DNA of 64,000 nt from Coix lacryma-jobi var. lacryma-jobi. Its lineage: Eukaryota; Streptophyta; Magnoliopsida; Poales; Poaceae. The translations under genes were made by a program, and so were the position numbers. Numbering within the stretch: position 1 is the stretch's first letter; each line of letters opens with the position of its first letter. A model generated the notes under the pieces. The model saw nothing but the letters and a program-made list of their open reading frames with translations. It was not told the origin of the DNA and ran no database searches. The DNA is taken from contig CM019823.1 in NCBI GenBank assembly GCA_009763385.1, positions 27,929,668 to 27,993,667 on the forward strand. Reading direction: 5' to 3'. Shown here in pieces: positions 32,090 through 42,521 of the stretch.

Positions 32090-33625
32090 CACTACAGGAA
32101 ACTCACGTTTTGCCGAGTGCCTGGGGCTTTGCCGAGTGCCAAATTTCGGGCACTCGGCAAAAAGGCACTTTGTCGAGTGCCGGCCACGTGACACTCGATA
32201 AAGCGCAAACACAAGGCAAAGGATGCTTTGTCGAGTGTCCGACACTCGGCAAAGAAAGGCACTCGGCAAAGGCACCTCTTTGCCGAGTGTCAGCCACGTG
32301 TCACTCGGCAAAGAATGTGGTCCCGAACTGTGCCACGTGGTCGGGTATTTGCCGAGTGCCACGTGGCTGGCACTCGGCAAAGAATGTGACCTCGAACTAT
32401 GCCACGTGGTCGGGTCTTTGCCGAGTGTCACGTGGCTGGCACTCGGCAAAGAGGTGCCTTTGCCGAGTGCCAGCCACGTGGCACTCGGCAAAGAGCTCTT
32501 TGCCTAGTGTTTTTTTGACACTCGGCAAAGCCAGTTTTTAAATTACATTTTGAAGCAGTAAATTAATCCAAATGAAAAAGTTTTTAACTACAAAGTTGGT
32601 TAACTTATCAAGATGAACAATTTTTGTTTTGGTGATTTTTCATTTGACAAACTTAAAATAAATTCGTTCACAAATCTTATATATGTCTCTGGTAGTTTAT
32701 AAAACTACAAGAGTGATATATAATGTTTGTGAATAATATTAGAACCACAATGTCGGATGCATAAATGGTCAAACAACCAAAATAAACTTTGTAGATCTTG
32801 ACAAGTTATGAAAGTTTGTAGTTGATAACTTTTTAATTTGAAGTCATCTATGCAAAACTGCGTTCGAATTTGAAAAATTTAATATTCGATTTTTTTAAAA
32901 TATCTCGGATGGAGAGATGACCAAAATGAAAGTTGTAGATCTCGAAAAGTTATGCAACTTTGGTGTTGACAACCTTTTGATTTGAAATCATCTTGTCAAC
33001 GAAAACTACGTTTCAAATTATCAAATTTAAAATTCAAATTTTTATAAACGACCTCAGATGGAAAAACTACCAAAATAAAAGTTGTAGATCTCAAAAAGTT
33101 AGAAAACTTTGTAGTTGACAACTTTTTTATTTGAATTCGTTTAGGGCCTCAAATAAGCAAGTTACAATCGGTTTAGTATAATATATGGGTAACCGAAACG
33201 GATATGGAACGTATATGTGTGTAGTGTAGTGGTAGAGGAGGTTCCGCGCGAACGAGAGGTCCTGAGTTCGAATCCTGCTGATTGCGTGAGAGAAAATTGT
33301 GTGAAAATTACCAGAAATTGTGATTTCGAGCGAGACGGGTGAGAGCTGCCTAGTCGGCCCCTCCCCCAATTTAATAAAAGTTTTTCTCTATTTTTTTGGA
33401 TTTTTTTTTCGTTTTTTCTTTGCCGAGTGCCAAATATGTCAGCACTGCCCGATATTTGGCACTCAGCAAAGCCTTCGCCGAGTGCTCGATATTTGGCACT
33501 CGGCAAAGAACCCTTTGCCGACATTTTCTTCGCCGAGTGCGGCACTCGGCGAAGCCTTCGCCGAGTGCGAGAGGCCCTTTGCCGAGTGCTGGCAGCACTC
33601 GGCAAAGCCGAAACCTCCTGTAGTG
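32090..33625. mobile_element. Non-autonomous CACTA element (TTTGCCGAGTGCC family)
   Basis: Ends CACTACAGGAAACTC and CCGAAACCTCCTGTAGTG are inverted and flanked by the 3-bp duplication CTA (32087-32089 and 33626-33628). Both subterminal regions are packed with TTTGCCGAGTGCC and its complement GGCACTCGGCAAA in alternating orientation, as expected for transposase binding. The interior has no transposase ORF. A tRNA-like module lies at 33222-33278. ORFs over the repeats are by-products of the repeated unit. Confidence 0.92.
33222..33278 (+). other. tRNA-like A/B-box module inside the CACTA element
   Basis: TAGTGTAGTGGTAGAG (33222-33237) is a good A-box match and GAGTTCGAATCCTGC (33264-33278) a good B-box match at roughly tRNA spacing. 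I could not fold a full cloverleaf, so I treat it as a captured tRNA or SINE head, not a working tRNA gene. Confidence 0.5.
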
Positions 33626-33628
33626 CTA

Positions 33629-35583
33629 GTTTATTAAGGAGATTTCAATTCCTCCCAATAAAAGAATAAAAACGGCCCCTAAGAGAGAAGGTAGACAATG
33701 ACCCTAGCTCATTCCTTTCTTGTGATCTTTTTTTCCCCTGTCGTGTTGCACTATATCACAAAAGTTGGGGAGGAAAAGTAGATTTTTTTTCCAAATAAAG
33801 ACTCATAAAGTTTTGGCTACGGGCCGGGCCTACACCGCAAGGACCCGACCAAAATAACGGATCCAACCCACAAACGTGCATGTGGCACGCAGCTGCGAAG
33901 CCCATCTAGCTAACGGACCAGGCCAAATGAATCATCAGCTAGCGGCTCAAACGCTGGACCATGGGCCAAGCTGGCCATGCGCCCATGCCCACACAAGGTG
34001 TGGAGCATCTCCAGCAATTTTCTGAATCTATTCCCAATCTCGATTTTAGCGAAGTGAAAACCATCAGTCCAATGTTAAACAAATACAAGTCAAAAAAAAG
34101 TTAAACAAATACTTTTTTCAAACCCACCCGCTTTCATGAAAACCAACTTCATCCGTGTGTGAATGTGTGATCCCTCAAAACTCATATCCACGGATACTCT
34201 TGACCAAGTTTTTGAAACTTGTACGTGTCGCTGGTAGGTGATCGACTTCTGTGGACAGCTATAGCACCACGGAAGAAAGCGATAACTTCACCACAGGTCA
34301 CAGCCATGGAGAGGTAGAGGTTAATTTCACCACGATCGACCTATTTTTGAAATGAAGGGGGTGTTTGAAACTACTTTACTTTATGTTTTTTAAGCTTTGC
34401 TTTATTTTTTTAGTCAAATAGATTTAGCTTCGTATACTTTGGTCGATTAAAAAATATAAAGTTATGAAAACTCCTAAGGTCTTATTTGGATGTGTATCTA
34501 CCTCAAACCATATGGATTGGAGTGGAACTTTGTTCAAATACACTCTAACACATGTGGATTGAGCTAAATACATTTACATTCAAACAAACACTAAAAGGTG
34601 CTCCATAAAATCTACACTTTTTGTGGGCTACTCCAAGGTTGAGAGTTTGTAGAGCAAAGTTTGCGAAAGTGTCTTCTAAAATAGCACTCGCAGTGCAAAA
34701 AAGCTAACACACATCACACATACAAAATTGCATTTAATTTGCTTGAAATTGATGGCGCGCAGGTGGGATGAACAGGATGTAGAGCAATTCCAAGAATACA
34801 TGAAGCGTTTATATATATCATCGATCATACTTCACGATGTAAACGACCTCATCCAGGAGCTAAAACTCGGGGGGAATAGCCATGCTGGATTGGTCAAAGA
34901 ACTGGTCAATTCCTGATTAGTGTGTTGTTGATGCGTTTCATGTTTAGTTCATTGACATGACACCGTTACAATATAGTTTATCGTGACTTCTAAAATTTGT
35001 ATGAAAATTTAGTGGATTCTACGGATGTCAATGTCTAGATTTGGCAAAAATTATTAAATTTCAGGAGAAACACCTTAGTTGGTATTAATCTATGATACAT
35101 GTGTCATTTGAGGATTCTCTCAAGCTATCTTTAAATTTTTAAAATACACTATATTGCAAGTCAGATGGAGTATATAGCAGCGAACCTAGCATTCATTTTA
35201 CTTGGTAGACATGACTACTAGCAAGGAAGTTATTCAGGCTAAGTTATATGTTAGCTCTAAGTATTTTTTATATTTTAATCGAAGAGAGAAAAACTACCCC
35301 AGATACCGTGGTGCTATATGGTAACGATACACTATATGGTAATGATCTATGAGTCTGGTAGCTTGATCAAGAGCCAGACTCATAGATCATTTCAAGAATA
35401 TGTGAGAGTGTCACATATTTTTATATAAAGTTAATATTATTAAAGAAGTTGGCTTAGAGCTTGTAACTGACTTGTACCATTATGGATGTTATCAGTGGAT
35501 TTTCTCCTAACCAAAAATTATTCGAGGCGTTTGTGCTATCGCGCATAACTACATAATGTCACATGAGGTAACCCACTCTATCC
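33629..35583. other. Gene-free spacer
   Basis: No gene I can support. The 62-codon frame at 34728-34916 (KLMARRWDEQDVEQFQEYM and onward) is not repetitive and could be a decayed exon, but I recognise no family and no splice context. Sequence around 34478-34620 resembles an old MITE (CTTATTTGGATGTG ... ATTCAAACAAACAC). Confidence 0.5.
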
Positions 35584-35584
35584 T

Positions 35585-35808
35585 ACTCCCTCCATACCAA
35601 ATTATAGTTCGCTTGACTTTTTTGATCCTAAGTCTAACCACTCTTCTTATTTAAAAATTTATATAAATATAGTTAAATTTAAGTTATCCTTGAAGAATTT
35701 TTATTAATAAATCAAATCATAAAAAATGATATTTTGCTTAAGTTTTTGAATAAGACGAATGGTCAAATTTAGGGTCAAAGAAGTCAAAAGAATTATAATT
35801 TGGAACAG
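35585..35808. mobile_element. Degenerate Stowaway-like MITE
   Basis: CTCCCTCCATACCAAATTATAG at the left and AAAAGAATTATAATTTGG at the right are inverted, but the right terminus is decayed. The ORF 35808-36041 starts in its right end and is not supported. Confidence 0.6.
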
Positions 35809-36070
35809 TGAGTGTACTTATTAACAAAGATATATATTTCAGTGTACAAGTTCGCGGCGAAGCATACATCTTCCCGATCGGCCTCAAGCACGCCAAAACG
35901 TCAATAATGTTCGTAGACCTCGTGTCAACTGAACAATGTAATCCATCTGATGGAACAGTTTTAACCTTATGGTTAACTGGACGCGTTCGCGTTTTATCAC
36001 CGCACGGAAAAATTCATTGTGCGTTCTACAACATCGTATGAGCCTCGCTACATTGAGCGCCAACTATATA

Positions 36071-36178
36071 CTCCCTCCGTCCCTAAATAACTGTCTCTAG
36101 AAATCCGTGTTTCCCTCACAGACACGCTTCCCTCACAGACACGCTTTCCGGACGACAGATAAAAAGGGACGGAGGGAG
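36071..36178. mobile_element. Short Stowaway MITE
   Basis: CTCCCTCCGTCCCTAAATA to AAAAAGGGACGGAGGGAG, 108 bases, flanked by TA (36069-36070 and 36179-36180). The middle holds two tandem copies of a 17-base unit (TCCCTCACAGACACGCT). Its right end is repeated at about 36271-36295 as part of a local duplication. Confidence 0.8.
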
Positions 36179-36180
36179 TA

Positions 36181-36495
36181 CTATATACACCTCAAGCTGC
36201 ATGCATATGCCTGCACTACTACAGAAAGGGCCTTTAGCCCCGGTTGATAGCCCCGGGTATCCCAACCGGGGAGATAAAAAGGGACGGAGGGAGTACTATA
36301 TACACCTCAAGCTGCATGCATATGCCTGCACTACTACAGAAAGGGCCTTTAGCCCCGGTTGATAGCCCCGGGTATCCCAACCGGGGCTAAAGAGCGCCAA
36401 CTATATACTATATACACCTCAAGCTGCATGCATATGCCTGCACTACTACAGAAAGGGCCTTTAGCCCCGGTTGATAGCCCCGGGTATCCCAACCG
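36181..36495. repeat. Three tandem copies of an ~88-bp unit with different junctions
   Basis: The block starting CTATATACACCTCAAGCTGC and running into the CACTA 5' end occurs at 36181, 36296 and 36408. Copies are joined by different upstream remnants: the right end of the Stowaway before copy 2, and the pre-Stowaway sequence (AGCGCCAACTATATA) before copy 3. Copies 1 and 2 include only the first ~55 bases of the CACTA element; copy 3 continues into the full element. Confidence 0.9.
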
Positions 36496-36886
36496 GGGCT
36501 AAAGGCCCCGGCCTTTAGTCCCGGGTGCTTTCAACCGGGGCTAAAGGTCCAGAGAGAAAAAATAAATGTGTGTTGTGTGAGATTCGAACTCAGCACATCT
36601 CGCCTCAGGCACGCTTACCAACTGAGCTATGCAACTCACGTGATGTAATTCTGGACGTTTTCCTTTTGAATCCACTCATGAAGGGCCTTTAACCCCGATT
36701 GCTAACACCAACCGGGGCTAAAAAAACCTTTAGTCTCGGTTGGTACTACCAACCGGGGCTAAAGGGTCCGCGGCTAAAGATTCACCTTTAGTCCCGGTTG
36801 GTAAAAGTCTTTAGCCCCGGACGCAATTTTTTACCGAGACTAAAGCTCAGTTGATAGATCTTCCAAAGGTCTGTTCCCTAGTAGTG
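36441..36886. mobile_element. Small CACTA-type element (TTTAGCCCCGGTTGG family)
   Basis: CACTACTACAGAAAGGGCC and TTCCCTAGTAGTG are inverted ends, flanked by the 3-bp duplication CTG (36438-36440 and 36887-36889). Subterminal CCTTTAGCCCCGGTTGG-type repeats alternate in orientation. A tRNA-like module on the minus strand occupies the centre (36581-36631). No ORF. A relative with the same core is at 47123-47851. Confidence 0.88.
36581..36631 (-). other. tRNA-like A/B-box module in the small CACTA element
   Basis: On the minus strand, ATAGCTCAGTTGGTAAGCG is a near-perfect tRNA D-arm/A-box, and GAGTTCGAATC is a canonical B box about 40 bases later. A short possible acceptor pairing (GTGAG/CTCAC) brackets the module. 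The same module, split by a MITE, is in the element at 47123-47851. Confidence 0.6.
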
Positions 36887-36983
36887 CTGAAAGAACTACG
36901 GAACAAAACGGAAGGGGAAAAAAGGCTTCCGTTTGCTCTTGAAGCATATGCAACGGCCTCCTATAAGATAATTCTGAACAGCG

Positions 36984-39958
36984 TCACTCAACCTGCACAC
37001 TATCATCCGCGATGACAATGTCGACGGACTGTCCACCAGACATCACAATGTTGCTGGCAAGGCTCCCTTTGAGCTGCTCGACGCTTCGCCCCATGACGAT
37101 CCTGCAGGTGCTCCAGTCGTCGGCGGCTATCTCAACTCCCATGTAGGTCAAGTGCTCCGAAGCACTCCAGCGCAGCACAAACACGCTCCTGGAGGGAGGT
37201 GGGAAGGGAGAAAAAAACACAACAGAGCCCTATTATGTATGATGTATAAGAAGTGTTGTGCTAGCTAGTCAGAAACAAACTGAAGCTCGAGTTTAACAGG
37301 CGCCTGCCCCACCTGCAACAGTTTGGGTCTTCACCGCTGCCATCACAGACTTGATAGGTTGTGTTCCCATCGACTTCATGCTCCCACACCTAATAACACG
37401 TGTAAATAGTTTATGAGGACGCTGCAAAGATGTTTATGTTTTCATCAGTAAGAAAAAACTTCAGAATTTAGCTCAGGTAAGATTCAGGACAAAACAGCAC
37501 ATGCTCCAGGTTCTTCAAGTGGGCTCAGCAGTGTGACAGATTAATCAACTCAGAAACAGAGAATGACAGTTTGCAACAATTCCTTCAAGAACTGAACGAT
37601 TAGTTACGTTTTCATTGTGTTTACATATTATGAGGATGCTCATATCATTTCGGAAGCAATTGGTGCACTCAAATCCACATGCTGCCAAGCAAATAGCCAC
37701 CGGGTTCAACTTTTTATTTCAATCCACAGAGAAAATAATGAGAGAATTTGGACAGCATTTCCTAGGTTTGTTCAGGAGCATACCTCTCTGGGGAAGTGCT
37801 TGTACGTCAGTTGTGGGAGGAAGAAGAAATAAGGCGGCAGATGAGGTACAATATCATGTTCATGTGTCATTCGGATTGTGTTTGGCACATACTTGGCGAA
37901 GTAGGAGGCAAAGGCAGCATTGCCAACACGTGGTTGCCCAAAAGTCATTAGATGAACATTGTTACTTCCAAAGCTCATCTGTATAAATGAGGGAAACATT
38001 TCAGAGATCATGGAGGGAAAAAACATTTCATGCCCACCGATTGTAACCTCTTGTGCAGTAAAGATGGAACCTTGTGCCAAAAAATATATGTTTAGTATCT
38101 GGGAATCACTTACGGCAAGATCAAGTGCGCAAAAAGAAGCTATTGCTCCACCCATCGAATGCCCTGTTACAATTATGCCACTATGTCCATGTAGCTTCCT
38201 TGCCTTGCGAACAGCATTCGTGATGGCTGGGCGTAAAACTGTATTATTGTAAGAAGAGTAAAACCCAATGTGGACCTTTAACCATAGGAGAAATCTCATC
38301 AGGAAAAAAGAACTGGAGGAAAATTAAGCCATGTCTTACTGTTGAAAAGAGAAGTAAAATTACATCAGATGATTAATGCCACAAACCTTAGCATTGAGCA
38401 TGTTTGGATAATTAAGATTAACCTGCTTCCATATCAAGTCCTTACTCCAATTCTGTATGCTGACCGGGAAATTTAAGAAGTGGGATATCATGAGATGGCA
38501 GCTCCAAGAAATTAAAAAAGATCAGTACAAGTTTGCAAATTATTTCAGAACCTGTTCTCTTGAGTTCCCCTGATTGCAACAATGGTAGCATTCAGATTGT
38601 GATCAACACCGACGAATGCCTGCGACATTGATTGTTCAATCACAAGTAGCATTGTTTTTTTTATTTAAAGGAAATTGAAAATAAACCACTTATGACTTAT
38701 GAGGGAAAGGAAGTAGCATAGAGACCTGCAAGCAATTCTGGACATCAACAATTATACAAGTCATCTCAAAGCCCTGTTTTGTAAAATAGGTAACCATGGC
38801 AAAGTCAGTGAAAAATGTATCTTTGATGTACTTCAACTGGAACAGATCATAATGAGCTATTCACTAGACACCATACTCCTAGATAGTCTTACTCGAGTCA
38901 AGTCATTGCATCTTGTGCATGTCCATGTATATAGAGCTGTCAGATCTGTCATGTATACCTGTGTACCAGGGAAAAGAATTGGGGATCTCTTTATTTTGAC
39001 AACATTAAAATATTAAGTGAAAAAAACTGAAACTAAATGAATGATAATGAATTAAAAAAATAAAATGCGTAACTAGCTGACTCTTAGGAAAAAGATTGTG
39101 GAAATGATATAAAAACAAACTAGTGCTAGTATATATGGCACGACCTGTTTGGATACACTAGTGCTAAAAATTAGCTGGCTAATAGCTAATACTCCCTCTA
39201 TTCTAAATTATATGTGAATCCAAAAAATTTGAAGAGTCAATGTATTTTAAGTTTAACCAAAATTATAGAGAGAAACGCAAAGATTTATGACATCAATTAG
39301 GTATACTATAAAAATATAACTAATAAAGAATCTAATGATGCTTAGTTGGTATCATAAATGATATTATCTTATTATATAAATTTGATCAAACTTGAAAAAA
39401 ATTGACTCATCAAGATTCTTGTTGGAGTGATTTATAATTTGGGACGGAGGGAGTAGCTGCTAATTTTTAGCTAGCTAATATTAAGCAAGGGGTTGAAATA
39501 ACTTACAGCTGCAGCATATTCCACAACAGCCTTGGCCAGAGTATAGTTAAAAACAAAACTCCGCCCATTGTTGTCGACATCAGGTTCTGTGATAATTAGA
39601 GCAGTTGGTTTACAGCAGGCAGCAGTGAAGAAACTCCAAAACATCTCTTACTTATCTTTAATAATTAACATTAACACACAGTACACAGTAGCAACATACG
39701 ACTGGGAAAAGGCAGAAAGGCAAATGGGGAATCCGGGAATGGAAACCCCCAATCTGGGAGCAAAATAAAATAACCAATTAGAGCCCGTCCGGAGCGCATG
39801 GACTCCGCTGGGCTTCCGCAGGAATCTGACACGCGAGTGAGACGAATCGAAGTACCTCTCCGTGCTCCTCCAGGAGAAGAAGCGGCCGACAGGAGCAAGA
39901 GCGCCACAGCAGCAGCCGCCGCCGCCGCCGCTTTGCCGATCCATCTCCGCCCATCCAT
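36984..39958 (-). CDS. Class-3 lipase (alpha/beta hydrolase), secreted
   Basis: Ten coding exons (minus order): 39958-39856, 39586-39507, 38958-38893, 38773-38726, 38619-38552, 38459-38387, 38275-38114, 37978-37784, 37389-37313, 37188-36984. All introns are GT-AG and the phases close to 358 residues. An N-terminal hydrophobic Ala/Leu run (residues ~8-27) is a likely signal peptide. The nucleophile elbow GHSMGG puts Ser at ~186. The other triad members are probably Asp ~242 (HEHDIVPHLPP) and His ~303 (SEHLTYMG), by analogy with fungal class-3 lipases. NWSKDLIWKQ and GFYSSYNNT match the plant family. It should hydrolyse acyl esters such as triacylglycerols, in the secretory or apoplastic space; the substrate is unknown. 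Exon 6 reaches 38387; stopping earlier would lose the NLNYPN segment. A Stowaway sits in intron 2. The Ala run is the least certain part. Confidence 0.9.
39192..39453. mobile_element. Stowaway MITE in lipase intron 2
   Basis: CTCCCTCTATTCTAAATTATA to ATAATTTGGGACGGAGGGAG, flanked by TA. It lies 53 bases upstream of the exon 2 donor in + coordinates. The sequence on both sides (GCTAAAAATTAGCTGGCTAA / GCTAATTTTTAGCTAGCTAA) is itself inverted, so it probably landed in an older palindromic MITE. Confidence 0.8.
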
Positions 39959-42521
39959 GTGGCCGGGCTATATAAAGAGCGCCAGGACGACGAAACCCAG
40001 GCACCCCGCGCAAATACTCCTCCTAGTCCTACGCACGATTCGATGATTCGGTCGATCAGGAACCCAGAACTGGCAAACTGCAGAGCAAGGAGCTACTACC
40101 TAGGCTGGAGGAGCAAGGAGAAGGAAGAGCTGGGACGCGCGTGTGAAAGTGAGATTAATGATCCGAGGTAGACAGAGGAAGAGGAAGAGAAATCGAAACA
40201 GGAAATCCTCATCCGCTCGCTCCGTAGTCGTTGCCCGCGGTTCATGAGCGAGGACAGCGACAGGACGACTGATCCGGCTCTGCCTGAGGGGTCACTCACT
40301 GTCAGGCTGGCGCGCGGCGCCACGACTCGTGACGATTCCGGGACCAGGCTCCGCCCGCGCTTCCAGGACGGCACCCACGACGAGGAGTCGACAGTCGAGT
40401 GATCTGGGTGGAAAGTGCGGCGAGGCTTTCTCGCCTCTGGGTCTCGAGCGGCCCAAGGAACTAAACGGGCTAAGCCGTCTACCATGGGCCGAGAAACGAA
40501 AAAGGAAAATTTGCTAGTACTTTCTCCGTCCCTAAATAAATAATTAAATGAATAATGATATATACAAATTAAAGTATGTCAAGTTTAACTAAGTTTATTT
40601 GCGCAAAAAAAAGTTTAACTAAGTTTATGAAAAAGAATAATAACATCTATAATGTGAATGAGTATATTATAGAAATATATTCTATGATATATCCAATTGA
40701 TACTGATTTGATGCCATAAGTTTTGATGTTTTTTTTGAAATTCGGTCAAAGTTTAGAAGGTTTAACTTAAAGACAATTTTAGAAATCTATTTGTTTAAGC
40801 AGAAAGGGAGAACTAAGTCCCACTACCATGAAACTCCCACTGAGATTGGTCTTAGAAGTCCGATTTACTCCTAGGTCAAATTTTAAAGTGTTTTTTAACT
40901 GGCTTGGCCACATTAACAACAAAGATAATTTTCATGATAGTTCGAGAGGGTATTTATAAAAATTTGTAGAAATGATTTTCAAAGTTTAGACAAATATTTT
41001 CTGTAATAAATAAGTATTTAAAAATAAAAATGATCTATTACTAAAAATTCATAGAAAAATTGTTTTCACTCAGAAAAATATAAAACCAGTTATTTTTATT
41101 TTCCCAAAAATCATGTTTTACCTTTTTCTTCCTTGCTTAGAATTATTTAACTTTTATATGTTCTCCCAAAGACGAAGGAGATGATGAAAACTAAGATAAA
41201 TCCTTGCAAGCCATATCGTGAAAATCATCGTGCAAATTGTAAAAAAGAAAATCTAAGCTATTGTGAAAGTTTGATTGATCTTCCTCGTTGGTGACGAAGC
41301 GCCAAGTACTTCGGATGGCTAATATTGTGATAGTGTGATGGTGTCAAGTCAGCCAAAACTAATTTCAGAACCGCTCAGAAGATAAATCAGAAAGTTTCAA
41401 GAGTTGGGGGAACTAGTATTTCGATTGAGGGGGTAAATCAGACTCACATAATAGTTGGGGAGGCTGCATGTACTTTTTCCTACTTGGTTGCACACCTAGG
41501 ACCTGACACTCATGGATTGTGCTTCCTAATCATGTGAGCCGGTGAAGGCCGAGCTTAGGTGGTTATGGTGTTAACAGTAGAGCTGTTGATATCTTTTCCT
41601 TAGTGAAATACTGCTTGTTATGGTATTTGTGGATTTCCTTTCGAGGAAATCGTGGTATGTTTCAATATCGAAATCCGAGATACCAATCGTTTTAATTTAG
41701 CTTTTTTTTATCGGTTATAAATCTTGCTAGATTTTACAACAGACCCGGTAGGACAGAAGAAGAAAAAAAAAATACAAGCAACTACAAAATGTTTCACGTA
41801 AAGTTTCTTCTTTCACGCCAAAATGGATGCGAAATTCACGAAAGAGAGAATGGATTTGAATTTTGATCTAGTAAATATTATTATGCACTCCAACGAAATA
41901 CCACCCGTGACTCGTCCTAAGTTAGTACTCCCTCCATATTGAAAAACTTGACGTTTTGGACAAGGTTTGAGTCAAACATTGGAAATATAAATCATAAATA
42001 ACTTTTAAATAAATGAGTTTAGAGATGTAAAAATCATATAAATAAATTTGTCTTGAAAAATACTTTCATAAAAATATACATATACCACTTTCCAATAAAT
42101 ATTTTTAAAGAAAATAAGTGGTCAAAGTATTGTTTTGAAGACCGTGTCGCTGTCTGAAACGTCAGGTTTTTCGATATGGAGTAGTACGTAATTTCCAATG
42201 TCCTAAAGATAGTTTTTTCTATCCAAATTTGGTATCACAATAGTTTTAGTCGCGGTACAAATGCGTCCAGAGTCGGACGGACAATCTTCCGATCTGCAAT
42301 GACGGTGTACTCCAGACACTAAGTCTGCATATCACGAAATTATACGCAGTTCATCTTGGACTGGAATGGAGTGGTGTATAAAAATGCTACTGGTATTGTG
42401 TTGCAACAATACATGTGTATTTGTAGTAGGAATAGCTGGGTATCTCATCTCATCTTGGCTGCCGATCGATTCATCCATGGACGTACTGGACGACGGTGCG
42501 TGGTGGTGGTGGTGGTGTTGG
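39959..42521. other. Lipase 5' flank and intergenic spacer
   Basis: The part next to the lipase start (to about 40500) is GC-richer and probably holds its 5' UTR and promoter. I see no clear minus-strand TATA box. The overlapping ORFs 39798-40046 and 40096-40485 have no domain. Farther on are a degenerate Stowaway (40521-40810), AT-rich sequence without genes, and another Stowaway (41928-42181). Confidence 0.55.
41928..42181. mobile_element. Stowaway-type MITE
   Basis: CTCCCTCCATATTGAAAAAC and its inverted copy GTTTTTCGATATGGAG bound about 254 bases. The right tip has lost the last few bases of the usual end. The interior (AAGACCGTGTCGCTGTC) matches the elements at 29521 and 30232. Confidence 0.8.

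Noticed and set aside
34728..34916. 62-codon ORF that might be a decayed exon
   Set aside because: Composition is protein-like, but I recognise no family and find no neighbouring exon.
38114..38299. An ATG at 38299 as a start for a short lipase
   Set aside because: The residues before GFYSSYNN in that frame come from intron 6. Splicing from exon 6 (ending 38387) restores the family segment and phase.
40096..40485. 129-codon minus-strand ORF upstream of the lipase
   Set aside because: Lies where the lipase 5' UTR or promoter should be; Ser/Arg-rich, no domain, and overlapped by ORFs on the other strand.
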